Assembly (NCBI GenBank): GCA_022790855.1 | Contig: JAAVYA010000051.1 | Location: 1-64,000, forward strand | Origin: Lachnospiraceae bacterium | Lineage (GTDB): Bacteria > Bacillota > Clostridia > Lachnospirales > Lachnospiraceae | DNA length: 64,000 nucleotides | Direction: 5' to 3' | In this document: positions 16,041 through 23,662 of the stretch, in pieces | Layout: each line of letters opens with the position of its first letter | Position numbering within the stretch: position 1 is the stretch's first letter | Notes under the pieces: model-generated | What the model saw: only the letters and a program-made list of their open reading frames with translations | The model's database searches: none | What the model was told of the DNA's origin: nothing | Made by a program: the position numbers and the translations under genes

Positions 16041-16069
16041 TTGCTTTAAGAATACAATAGTGCTACAAT
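16041..16069 (+). promoter_or_regulatory. promoter of the antitoxin gene
   Basis: TTGCTT (16041-16046), 17 bp, TACAAT (16064-16069), about 34 bp ahead of the antitoxin ATG. Confidence 0.6.
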
Positions 16070-16102
16070 AATCACAATCCGAATACGAAAGGAGAGATAT
16101 CT

Positions 16103-16372
16103 ATGGCACTGGCAACCCTAACCGCAAGGGTAGATGAAAAAGACAAGGCCAGCTTTGACACCTTCTGCTCCAATGTTGGCCTGAATACTTCTACCGCTAT
16201 CAATCTTTTTGTGAAAGCAGTTTTACGCGAAAACCGCATTCCGTTTGAGATCACCCAAGCCACCGACCCATTCTTCTCCGAGACAAACATGGCCTATGTA
16301 AAGAAATCCGTCCAGGAACTGAGAGCCGGTAAAGGTACCGCCCATGAACTGATCGAGGTGGACGATGAGTGA
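16103..16372 (+). CDS. RelB/DinJ-family antitoxin
   Basis: 89 aa. An N-terminal ribbon-helix-helix domain (LATLTARVDEKDKASFDTFC, then LNTSTAINLFVKAVLREN) is followed by an acidic C-terminal toxin-neutralising tail (HELIEVDDE). It would bind its own promoter and a RelE/YoeB-type ribosome-dependent mRNase. The stop TGA overlaps an ATG (ATGA) where the toxin gene should begin, but the toxin is almost entirely deleted (see the next entry). AGGAGA lies about 10 nt ahead of the start. Confidence 0.85.
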   Translation: MALATLTARVDEKDKASFDTFCSNVGLNTSTAINLFVKAVLRENRIPFEITQATDPFFSETNMAYVKKSVQELRAGKGTAHELIEVDDE

Positions 16373-16378
16373 AAAAAT

Positions 16379-16435
16379 ATGGAAAACGGACGGCTTTACA
16401 TCGCCCACTGCAGAGGCCACTATGGCGATAAATAA
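16379..16435 (+). pseudogene. remnant of a YoeB/RelE-type toxin (C-terminus only)
   Basis: Reads MENGRLYIAHCRGHYGDK then TAA. HCxxHYGDK is the characteristic C-terminal end of YoeB/Txe-like toxins. The expected preceding 70 or so residues are missing, and the piece is out of frame with the ATGA start at 16365. An internal deletion is the simplest explanation, leaving the antitoxin an orphan. Confidence 0.65.
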
Positions 16436-16675
16436 CCCCAGCCAGTCCCCGCCTGTATCCTAGACGGGGATTTATCTCACCATCCAAAACCATCAAAAAT
16501 AATCGAAATCCGTCTACATTGCCAATTCCACATAAGCATCTGGGCCCCGTCATTCCGGCTCTCCACATACATATCATTCGCCCTCTCAATATCAACAGAG
16601 CCCTGACAGAGAGCCCAAACCATTGTTAATTAGTTAAGGAAACGAGATGCACAGCCTGGGAAAAGAGGAGCGACT
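16436..16675. other. intergenic region, no supported gene
   Basis: 240 bp between the toxin remnant and the LysR gene. A minus-strand frame here reads ERANDMYVESRNDGAQM, which looks protein-like but has no recognisable family or ribosome-binding site. No clear promoter boxes seen. Confidence 0.35.
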
Positions 16676-17605
16676 ATGAAACACATTTACAACACAATAG
16701 ATCTGGCCGTCATGCCAATCACACTTCAACAAATGGTGATTTTTCTGACAGTGGCAGAGACAAAGGGATTTGCCAGGGCCGCCAGCCGTCTTCACATGAC
16801 CCAGTCCGCTGTGAGCAAAAGTGTCGCCAAGCTGGAAAAAGAACTAGGCCTTACGCTGTTTGTGCGTACCACCCGGGAAATCAATTTCACCGAAGCAGGG
16901 CAAATCCTCTATCAGGAATGGCGGCCGCAGATTCAGGCGATCAACAGCGCTTATAGAAAGGCTTTGGGGGTCCAAAGGCAGAAAAACTCCGTTCTTCATA
17001 TCGGGATTTTAAATACGGCCCGGCCGGAGCGCTATTTCTTTCAAATTGAAGAACGATTTCATCAAGATTATCCGTATATTTCCCTAGATCTGGAAAGCGG
17101 ATATATGACGGTCTTAGAAAATAAACTGATGGAGCATTACTATGACGCTATCACAGTGCCGGATTTTGAACGTTTCACCATTGAAGAGCAAAATCTCACC
17201 TGGAAATGGGCGGCCCGGGATCATGCCTATGCGATTGTCCCTCTGGCCAATCCCCTATCTGGCAGGAGCGCCCTGATGACCAAGGATCTGCTGCAGCAGA
17301 ATTTTGTCTCCTTAAGCAGTTCCCAGTCCCCTAACTACCAGAGGGATTTGTTGCAGCGCTTCGCGCCCTTTCAAACCGCCCTGCACATTGAAAAACAGTT
17401 CAAAAATGCATATGACCTAAAATATTTGTTCCGGTCAGACAACGCTATTTTACTAACAGATCAATATTTTGATTTTGAAAATACTGGGGATTTTGTGAAA
17501 ATTCCCATCATCGATCAATATAATGGGATTATCTGTGCCTGGAACCCTGAGGAGGAAACACCTGCATTAAAAAGTTTTCTCCAAACCTTAGCCCAATGCA
17601 TGTAA
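16676..17605 (+). CDS. LysR-family transcriptional regulator
   Basis: 309 aa. The N-terminal winged helix (MVIFLTVAETKGFARAASRL, TQSAVSKSVAKLEKELG) is followed by a periplasmic-binding-like effector domain (residues about 100-309). GAGGAG precedes the ATG. The PhlG-like gene starts 128 bp downstream on the same strand with its own promoter, so it is a plausible target. LysR regulators usually bind T-N11-A sites near their own promoter; I could not single one out. The effector is unknown. Confidence 0.88.
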   Translation: MKHIYNTIDLAVMPITLQQMVIFLTVAETKGFARAASRLHMTQSAVSKSVAKLEKELGLTLFVRTTREINFTEAGQILYQEWRPQIQAINSAYRKALGVQRQKNSVLHIGILNTARPERYFFQIEERFHQDYPYISLDLESGYMTVLENKLMEHYYDAITVPDFERFTIEEQNLTWKWAARDHAYAIVPLANPLSGRSALMTKDLLQQNFVSLSSSQSPNYQRDLLQRFAPFQTALHIEKQFKNAYDLKYLFRSDNAILLTDQYFDFENTGDFVKIPIIDQYNGIICAWNPEEETPALKSFLQTLAQCM

Positions 17606-17672
17606 TATGGATCAGAGACGGATTCATTCCTGACAGGAATAAATATGATTCTTTTTTTCCTTTTTGAAGATA

Positions 17673-17701
17673 TTGCGGAAATCTTATGTTCCTTCTATAC
17701 T
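17673..17701 (+). promoter_or_regulatory. promoter of the PhlG-like hydrolase gene
   Basis: TTGCGG (17673-17678), 17 bp, TATACT (17696-17701), 32 bp before the start codon. Confidence 0.6.
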
Positions 17702-17733
17702 AAAAGTATCAAATGATTTAGGAGGAACAACGT

Positions 17734-18552
17734 ATGGCAAAGAAAGTACCGATTTCAAATGAAGACAGAAAGAAAAGCTATTTTAAGTATTATGCAGACG
17801 CTATGTATTACGGAGAGCAGGAAAAGTACGACATGATATCCCAAATGCCGGGAGACAATGCGGCAGCCCTTCGAATTGAGAACAGGAACGATCTGTTTCT
17901 TCCGGGGGACCTGCCGGGAGAATTTGGCTGGTGGCTTTTGGAGGACGGTACGGCATTGATCGCCAACAAGACCTTTTTCCCGGGTCTCACCGGTGAAATG
18001 TTTGATTGGTGGTTTGCATGGCACCCCATTGACCGTCTCCGTTATGCCTGCTGGGATAATGAGGATCACTACGACGTGTATCTGGAAGATCCCGACAAGG
18101 CCCTTGATCTGACAAAATCCATGCGTGAGCGTCATTGGGGCAGCGTACATAACATCTGGGAAGATATTGGCACCGGCAGCATAGACCTTCTAAAGATTCA
18201 TTTCCAGCGGCCCTCCGATCTGGGCTACGATGAGAGCAAGGTAGACACAGATCTCTGTAACGGCCTGGTATGCGCCAACGTCCAAATCCTTGGCAGCGGT
18301 GAAATACCGGATATTCCCGTGGTAATGACCCACTTCTTGCGTCCTGCCCAGGACGGCTCTGTGCTTCGGTCCAGATTTTGGTTCGGATGGCAGATCATTG
18401 ACGGCAAGGCGGTAAAATGCATTCCCGATGATTTCAAAATTCCATCTGTGGGTCCGGTCTGCCTGTTGAACCACAATGTAAAGGAATTTTCCAATCTCAG
18501 TAAGATTCTTCCTTCCCTGTATGCGGAAGAAAAAGATAACTGGAAAAAGTAA
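17734..18552 (+). CDS. PhlG/phloretin-hydrolase-like C-C hydrolase (DAPG hydrolase family)
   Basis: 272 aa. Family members such as PhlG (2,4-diacetylphloroglucinol hydrolase) and phloretin hydrolase of gut flavonoid degraders cleave a carbon-carbon bond next to a phloroglucinol ring using a zinc ion. Seen here: H97 in FAWHPIDR, the C-terminal H247-x3-E251 motif (HNVKE) and the FLRPAQDG/RSRFWFG segment, all expected of the fold. AGGAGG precedes the ATG. A C-terminal fragment of a paralogue lies at 11.8-12.2 kb. The substrate is not determined by the sequence; an acylphloroglucinol or dihydrochalcone is an inference that fits the C-glycoside locus 25 kb away. Confidence 0.8.
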   Translation: MAKKVPISNEDRKKSYFKYYADAMYYGEQEKYDMISQMPGDNAAALRIENRNDLFLPGDLPGEFGWWLLEDGTALIANKTFFPGLTGEMFDWWFAWHPIDRLRYACWDNEDHYDVYLEDPDKALDLTKSMRERHWGSVHNIWEDIGTGSIDLLKIHFQRPSDLGYDESKVDTDLCNGLVCANVQILGSGEIPDIPVVMTHFLRPAQDGSVLRSRFWFGWQIIDGKAVKCIPDDFKIPSVGPVCLLNHNVKEFSNLSKILPSLYAEEKDNWKK

Positions 18553-18560
18553 TATGTAAA

Positions 18561-18617
18561 ACTGCCGCAACACAGCAGATATATATAAGAAATCTGCATG
18601 CTGCGGCAGTCCTTTTT
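18561..18617 (+). terminator. terminator after the PhlG-like gene
   Basis: ACTGCCGCA (18561-18569) pairs with TGCGGCAGT (18602-18610); CAGCAGAT/ATCTGCATG adds inner pairing. CCTTTTTATTT follows. Being between convergent genes it may serve both. Confidence 0.8.
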
Positions 18618-20643
18618 ATTTCTCTCTTACCGTAATAATCCCATAATACAACCTGGAAGTAATCCGGTATACCAGCACATAGAACAGGGCAAAGATCAAA
18701 TAACTCCCTACTGCTACCTGAATCAGCAGCATTTTATCAAGCAAACCGAACAGCATCAGGATTTTCAGCAGGATGGGAAATGCAAAGCCCAGATGTATCC
18801 CCGCGGTAATCAGCGGCAAGAAAAATACCGTAAGTACCTGGGAGTTGACGCTTTTTCGGATCTCTCGCTTCGTCATACCCACTTTTTGCATAATGTCAAA
18901 CCTGGACTGGTCTTCATACCCCTCGGAAATCTGCTTGTAATAGATAATCAATACCGCCGCTAAAATAAATACCAGCCCCAGCAAAATTCCCAGGAAAAAC
19001 ATTCCTCCGTACAAGGCGTAAAAACTGTTTCGCTCTGCCGCCGCGCACTCACTGTCCACATGGGGAAACGCTTCGTCCTCTATGGTAAGCTGATGGAGGC
19101 GGTCCGCCGTTTCCCGCCCCACCTGAATCTTCTCCTCTTCACTGCAATTTAAATCAAATCCAAAAAAATCATGGTAAAAAGAACTGTTATCTCCATATGC
19201 GGCAGACTGGACCTCAAACACCCGCTGCATCACTTCATCATCCGGTACAAACAGATAAAGAGAAGGAATCATGGAGACGACCCCATCCCCGTCTTCTATA
19301 AATTCCGATACTTTTTCCTTCACCTTCATAAGACCGCATCCTTCAATCTCTATGGTATCATATTGGTAATCCATCTTGGCACAATACATCAGTATCTGGC
19401 CCTGCTCTAAGGTTTCCTCTTTTCCCATCACCTTGTTGTAATCAGACAAAGGAACAACGTAAAGCTGGATCACATTCTCATAACTGTTCACACCAAAAGA
19501 TTCCAATTTATCAATATCTAAAATCACCTGGTTTTCTTTCATGTAACACCCGATGCCCAAATAACGGTAATGTAATACATTTTCTGCCAGCAGGCCGTGT
19601 TCTTTCACCACATTGAGCGCTTCTTCCTGAGCTTTCTTGGCGTATGTTTCATCCATAGTAAAAGTATCTATCACCATATTTCTGGGATAGCGGTTCCGCA
19701 GGTTTTCTTCTTTTCCAATGTATAAGCAGGCGGTAGAGGAAATCATCACCAGCACCATCGTTGAAAGGATACAGATGGAGGCCAGCCCTGCGCCGTTTCG
19801 CTTCATACGAAAGGCCATGGAAGACACTGAGACAAAATGATTGGTTTTGTAATAATACCCTTTTCGTTTCTGAAGCAGCCTGCAAAAAGCAACGGAGCCT
19901 GCCATAAACAACAGATAGGTTCCAAGGATGACTAAAATCACCGCTACAAAAAACATCACCATAGCAGTCATAGGATTCTGGATCGTTACGGCCAGATAAT
20001 AAGCAACTCCAAGAAGCCCAACTCCTGCCAGGGCCAAAAACCAGTTGGCCTTGGGCGGCTTCTCCCCTGCCGCCTCGCTGTGCATCAGTTCCACCGGCTT
20101 TGATACATAGATTTGCCGAACGCTGTTTAGCAAAATCACACCGAAAATCACGGCGAACAGCACCACCGTCTTTCCAATCACGCCGTATTCAATGGAAAAA
20201 TGAAGGCTTGCCGTCTCACCCAGTACTTTTGCCATGGAAAGCTCTGCTGCCTTTGACAAGAGAATTCCGCATCCTAATCCTCCCAGCAGGGCGATGATCC
20301 CGCAAAAGAAGCTTTCCCAGAACATCACACGAAACAAGTTCCATTTTCCCATGCCTAAAATATTGTACAGCCCGAATTCCTTTTTCCTGCGGCGGATCAA
20401 AAAGGAATTGGTATAGAATAGAAATATCATTGCAAAAACAGCTACTACGCCGGTGCCCAAACTCAATGTCATCTGCATGGTGTCTCCTCCCTGCATAGCC
20501 GCCACGCCTTCGTTTACCGTTAAGAAGCCAATGATATAATGCATCATTACCATACCAATGCAGGTAAGCAAGTAGGGAAGATATATTTTTCGGTTCTTAT
20601 ACATGCCGCTTGCCGCCAGTTTTGGATAAAATATCTGTCTCAT
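18616..20643 (-). CDS. BceB-type FtsX-like permease
   Basis: 675 aa. Ten predicted membrane helices with a large extracellular domain of about 200 residues between helices 7 and 8 (roughly residues 310-520, VIDTFTMDETYAKK to VDSECAAAERNSFY). This is the hallmark of Bce/Vra-type permeases that sense and detoxify cell-wall-active peptide antibiotics. The start overlaps the ATPase stop by ATGA. No BceRS two-component genes adjoin it within this window. Confidence 0.88.
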   Translation of the reverse strand: MRQIFYPKLAASGMYKNRKIYLPYLLTCIGMVMMHYIIGFLTVNEGVAAMQGGDTMQMTLSLGTGVVAVFAMIFLFYTNSFLIRRRKKEFGLYNILGMGKWNLFRVMFWESFFCGIIALLGGLGCGILLSKAAELSMAKVLGETASLHFSIEYGVIGKTVVLFAVIFGVILLNSVRQIYVSKPVELMHSEAAGEKPPKANWFLALAGVGLLGVAYYLAVTIQNPMTAMVMFFVAVILVILGTYLLFMAGSVAFCRLLQKRKGYYYKTNHFVSVSSMAFRMKRNGAGLASICILSTMVLVMISSTACLYIGKEENLRNRYPRNMVIDTFTMDETYAKKAQEEALNVVKEHGLLAENVLHYRYLGIGCYMKENQVILDIDKLESFGVNSYENVIQLYVVPLSDYNKVMGKEETLEQGQILMYCAKMDYQYDTIEIEGCGLMKVKEKVSEFIEDGDGVVSMIPSLYLFVPDDEVMQRVFEVQSAAYGDNSSFYHDFFGFDLNCSEEEKIQVGRETADRLHQLTIEDEAFPHVDSECAAAERNSFYALYGGMFFLGILLGLVFILAAVLIIYYKQISEGYEDQSRFDIMQKVGMTKREIRKSVNSQVLTVFFLPLITAGIHLGFAFPILLKILMLFGLLDKMLLIQVAVGSYLIFALFYVLVYRITSRLYYGIITVREK

Positions 20644-21404
20644 TGTACGTCACCGCCTGTCGAAAGTAATGTGAGGGTATCGGAAATCTTCTGATACAAT
20701 TCCTGATTGGTATCGTTGCCCCGGTAAAGCTGATGGAACACTTCTCCGTCTTTGATAAACAGCACCCTTCCCGCGTGGCTGGCCGCTTTTACGGAATGAG
20801 TGACCATGAGAATGGTCTGGCCTTCTTCATTCAATGAGGAAAACAACGATAGCAGACTGTCCGTAGCTTTGGAATCCAACGCCCCGGTGGGTTCGTCCGC
20901 CAAAATCAGTTTTGGTTCCATAATTAAGGCCCGGGCAACCGCCGCCCTCTGCTTTTGTCCGCCGGACACTTCATAGGGATATTTTTTCATCAAATCACTG
21001 ATTCCCAGCTTCTTGGCAATGGGCACCAGACATTCCCGCATCGTAGGATACGTCTTACCTGCCAGCACCATAGGAAGGTAAATATTGTCCTCTAAGGAAA
21101 ACGTATCCAGCAGGTTAAAATCCTGAAATACAAATCCCAGATTATCCCTTCGGAACTGTGCCAGCGTTGACTCCTTGATTTTGGCAATATCCTTTCCCTC
21201 CAGCATCACCGTTCCGGCGGTGGGCTTATCCAGGGCCGCCAAAATATTTAAAAGCGTACTTTTTCCGGATCCAGATTCTCCCATGATAGCCACATATTCG
21301 CCCTTTTCCACTGTAAAGGTTACATTTTTTAGAGCCATAACCTGGTTTCCGCCAAAACGGGTGGTATATATTTTTTTCAAATTGTTCACTTCCAAAATAC
21401 TCAT
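20640..21404 (-). CDS. BceA-type ABC ATPase
   Basis: 254 aa, MacB/LolD-like. Walker A GESGSGKST, signature VSGGQKQRAAVARA, Walker B LILADEPTGALDS and switch VTHSVKAAS. It powers the adjoining permease. AAAGGAGG lies 9 nt ahead of the ATG. A -10 TATAAT (21439-21444, minus) and an upstream BceR-like inverted repeat (21499-21514) suggest peptide-antibiotic-responsive control. Confidence 0.9.
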   Translation of the reverse strand: MSILEVNNLKKIYTTRFGGNQVMALKNVTFTVEKGEYVAIMGESGSGKSTLLNILAALDKPTAGTVMLEGKDIAKIKESTLAQFRRDNLGFVFQDFNLLDTFSLEDNIYLPMVLAGKTYPTMRECLVPIAKKLGISDLMKKYPYEVSGGQKQRAAVARALIMEPKLILADEPTGALDSKATDSLLSLFSSLNEEGQTILMVTHSVKAASHAGRVLFIKDGEVFHQLYRGNDTNQELYQKISDTLTLLSTGGDVQ

Positions 21405-21438
21405 TTCGGTCTACCTCCTTTTCTTTCTTACGAGAGCT

Positions 21439-21514
21439 ATTATAGCAAAAGAGTGAAATGGAAATCCATGCTTTTAGCTTACATTTCACCTTGGGAAGCT
21501 TACGGTTCTGTAAG
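21439..21514 (-). promoter_or_regulatory. bceAB promoter with BceR-like operator
   Basis: TATAAT at 21444-21439 on the minus strand is the -10; the -35 is poor. About 55 bp upstream lies CTTAC-N6-GTAAG (21499-21514). Read as TTACA-N4-CGTAA it differs by one base from the BceR-type consensus TnACA-N4-TGTAA. A poor -35 with an upstream activator site fits BceR-like activation. Confidence 0.5.
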
Positions 21515-21529
21515 ATTGGCAGAACTTCA

Positions 21530-21570
21530 AAGAAAAAAGGCATATCAGACTTTCACATCTGACAGGCCTT
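21530..21570 (-). terminator. terminator after nrdR
   Basis: On the minus strand AAGGC-x-TGTCAGA pairs with TCTGATA-x-GCCTT and runs into TTTTTTCTTT, a few bases beyond the nrdR stop. Confidence 0.75.
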
Positions 21571-21576
21571 CTTTCA

Positions 21577-22029
21577 TTACCGATCCAAAATCTTTTTTAA
21601 TTCGTTCATAAAGGTATTGACGTCCTTAAATTCTCTGTACACAGAAGCAAATCTGACATATGCCACTGCTTCCAAATCTTTCAGCTTATCCATCACAAGT
21701 TCTCCAATCACGGTACTTGGAACTTCTTTCTCTTCCAGGTTAAAAATTTCCGTCTCTACTTCTTCTACTAATTGATTCACCTGGTTGATGGATATGGGCC
21801 GCTTATGGCAGGCTCGTAAAACCCCGGCCTCAATCTTGGAACGGTCATACTGCTCCCTGTTATTGTCTTTTTTAATCACAACTAATGGAATTGTCTCCAC
21901 CTTTTCATATGTAGTAAAACGTTTCCCACATACATCGCACATCCTACGGCGGCGGATGGAATTGTTGTCATCTGCGGGCCTGGAATCAATTACCCTGGTA
22001 TTGTCGTTGCCGCAAAACGGACATTTCAT
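21577..22029 (-). CDS. nrdR: transcriptional repressor NrdR
   Basis: 150 aa, the standard length. The zinc ribbon [17 protein letters not shown]...CDVCGKRF is followed by an ATP-cone domain ([16 protein letters not shown]). NrdR senses ATP/dATP and represses ribonucleotide reductase genes. AGGAG precedes the ATG. It stands in a run of housekeeping genes on the minus strand; no nrd gene is in this window. Confidence 0.97.
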   Translation of the reverse strand: MKCPFCGNDNTRVIDSRPADDNNSIRRRRMCDVCGKRFTTYEKVETIPLVVIKKDNNREQYDRSKIEAGVLRACHKRPISINQVNQLVEEVETEIFNLEEKEVPSTVIGELVMDKLKDLEAVAYVRFASVYREFKDVNTFMNELKKILDR

Positions 22030-22162
22030 TTGTTCTCCTCCTTTTGGTTTTCTATCTTTCTGTCACCTAAAAGCTTCGTATCTACTTTTTCTTGTGTAAA
22101 ATCTTCCTATTACCCCTAAATATAGTATATAATACCATATATTCCCGTATTTTGTACAGATA

Positions 22163-22414
22163 TTACAGCTTTTTTTTCTCTTCTTCTTTCACTTCTACCA
22201 AAATAATGTCCGGCCCAATTTTGACAATGTTACACCAGGGAATGATATATTCAAAGTCCCGGCCAAACATACCCCACATCTTGCAGGGACCCGGAATGAT
22301 CAACGCGCGGACACAGCCGGTGCACTCGTCAATGTCCACGTCCATCACGTAGCCGATGCATTTACAGGTACAAACATTGATGACCTCTTTTTCCCTCAAA
22401 TCACATATACGCAT
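22163..22414 (-). CDS. YlmC/YmxH family sporulation protein (PRC-barrel)
   Basis: 83 aa. A PRC-barrel-like fold: DLREKEVINVCTCKCIGYV, DIDECTGCVRALIIPG and IIPWCNIVKIGPDIILVEV match the YlmC/YmxH family, which is conserved in endospore formers. It is rich in cysteine near residues 15-35. The start codon and ribosome-binding site lie inside a 41-nt hairpin (next entry), which is unusual and suggests translational control. Confidence 0.88.
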   Translation of the reverse strand: MRICDLREKEVINVCTCKCIGYVMDVDIDECTGCVRALIIPGPCKMWGMFGRDFEYIIPWCNIVKIGPDIILVEVKEEEKKKL

Positions 22415-22446
22415 AAGAAAAACCTCCGTTTTATCTTATGCGTATA
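22406..22446 (-). promoter_or_regulatory. hairpin that encloses the RBS and start codon of the YlmC-like gene
   Basis: A perfect 13-bp inverted repeat, TATACGCATAAGA (22446-22434 on the minus strand) with TCTTATGCGTATA (22418-22406). The GGAGG ribosome-binding site is in the loop, and the ATG (22414-22412) is in the 3' arm of the stem; AAAA/TTTT within the loop can extend pairing until only CGGAGG is unpaired. As RNA it would hide the start codon; as DNA it could be an operator. Confidence 0.7.
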
Positions 22447-22476
22447 AAAAAGCGGGTATGATAAAAAGCAGCGGGA

Positions 22477-23577
22477 TTATACGTTGAACCGGAACAATAT
22501 CACATCCCCGTCTTTCACAACGTATTCTTTTCCTTCCAGCCCTACAATTCCTTTTTCTTTTGCCGCCGCAAGACTGCCGCAGTCTAAAAGATCTTGATAA
22601 TTGACAACCTCCGCCCGGATAAAGCCACGTTCAAAATCTGAGTGGATTTTTCCTGCAGCCTGAGGCGCCTTCGTTCCCTTGCGAATGGTCCAAGCCCGGG
22701 TCTCATCTTCTCCCGCTGTCAGATAACTGATCAGGCCAAGGAGACTGTAGCTGGCTTTTACCAGCTTCTCCAAACCGGATTCCTCCAGGCCAAGCTCCTC
22801 CAGGAACATGGTTTTTTCTTCTTCCTCCAGTTCGGCAATCTCCTGTTCGATCTGGGCGCAGATCACGAAGACCTCACTGTTCTCCGCAGCCGCCATCTCC
22901 CGGACTGCCCCCACATGGTCATTGCCCGCTCCATCCTCAGCCAAATCTTCCTCCGACACATTTGCCGCATAAATCACCGGTTTTGCAGTTAGCAGATTAT
23001 AAGAAGCAAACCATAATGCTTCATCCTCATCTTCCGGCGCTTCAAAGGTCTTGGCCAGCTTTCCCTCTTCCAGATGGGCTTTCACCTTCTCCAGCAGTTT
23101 CAGTTCTTTCCCAAGGTTCTTGTCCATACGGGCCTGCTTGGCCACTTTGGAAATCCGCCGTTCCAGGATCTCAAGATCTGAAAACACCAGTTCCAGATTG
23201 ATGGTCTCAATATCCCTGGCCGGATTCACGTTTCCGTCCACATGAACCACATTCTCATCTTCAAAGCAGCGGACTACATGGACAATCGCATCCACCTCCC
23301 GGATATTTGCCAAAAACTGATTGCCAAGTCCTTCTCCTTTGCTGGCTCCTTTTACAAGACCTGCAATGTCCACAAATTCTATGACTGCAGGAGTCACCTT
23401 TTTGGAATGGTACATATCGCCCAGTTTTTTGATCCGTTCATCCGGCACCGTAACGATTCCGATGTTGGGATCGATGGTGCAAAAGGGGTAGTTTGCCGAT
23501 TCTGCACCTGCTTTTGTCAATGAATTAAACAATGTGCTTTTTCCCACGTTGGGTAAGCCTACAATTCCTAGTTTCAT
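22477..23577 (-). CDS. ychF: ribosome-binding ATPase YchF
   Basis: 366 aa, full length. P-loop GLPNVGKSTLFN, the altered NxxE nucleotide specificity loop (NVSEEDLAE) typical of the ATP-preferring YchF/Ola1 branch of Obg GTPases, a coiled-coil insertion (residues about 125-190) and the C-terminal TGS domain (TIRKGTKAPQAAGKIHSDFE). It binds ribosomes and is involved in stress and redox responses. AAAGGAG precedes the ATG. Confidence 0.97.
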   Translation of the reverse strand: MKLGIVGLPNVGKSTLFNSLTKAGAESANYPFCTIDPNIGIVTVPDERIKKLGDMYHSKKVTPAVIEFVDIAGLVKGASKGEGLGNQFLANIREVDAIVHVVRCFEDENVVHVDGNVNPARDIETINLELVFSDLEILERRISKVAKQARMDKNLGKELKLLEKVKAHLEEGKLAKTFEAPEDEDEALWFASYNLLTAKPVIYAANVSEEDLAEDGAGNDHVGAVREMAAAENSEVFVICAQIEQEIAELEEEEKTMFLEELGLEESGLEKLVKASYSLLGLISYLTAGEDETRAWTIRKGTKAPQAAGKIHSDFERGFIRAEVVNYQDLLDCGSLAAAKEKGIVGLEGKEYVVKDGDVILFRFNV

Positions 23578-23662
23578 ATATTTCTCACATCTCCTTTATT
23601 TTCGGGGGCAAGCATTTTTCAGTTGGCCTTTGTATTATCTTGTTAAATATCTATCATGAACC

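Noticed and set aside
16251-16595. 114-codon minus-strand frame and a second frame reading ERANDMYVESRNDGAQM
   Set aside because: The first overlaps the antitoxin gene; the second looks protein-like, but there is no start, no ribosome-binding site and no recognisable family. Recorded only as part of the intergenic note.
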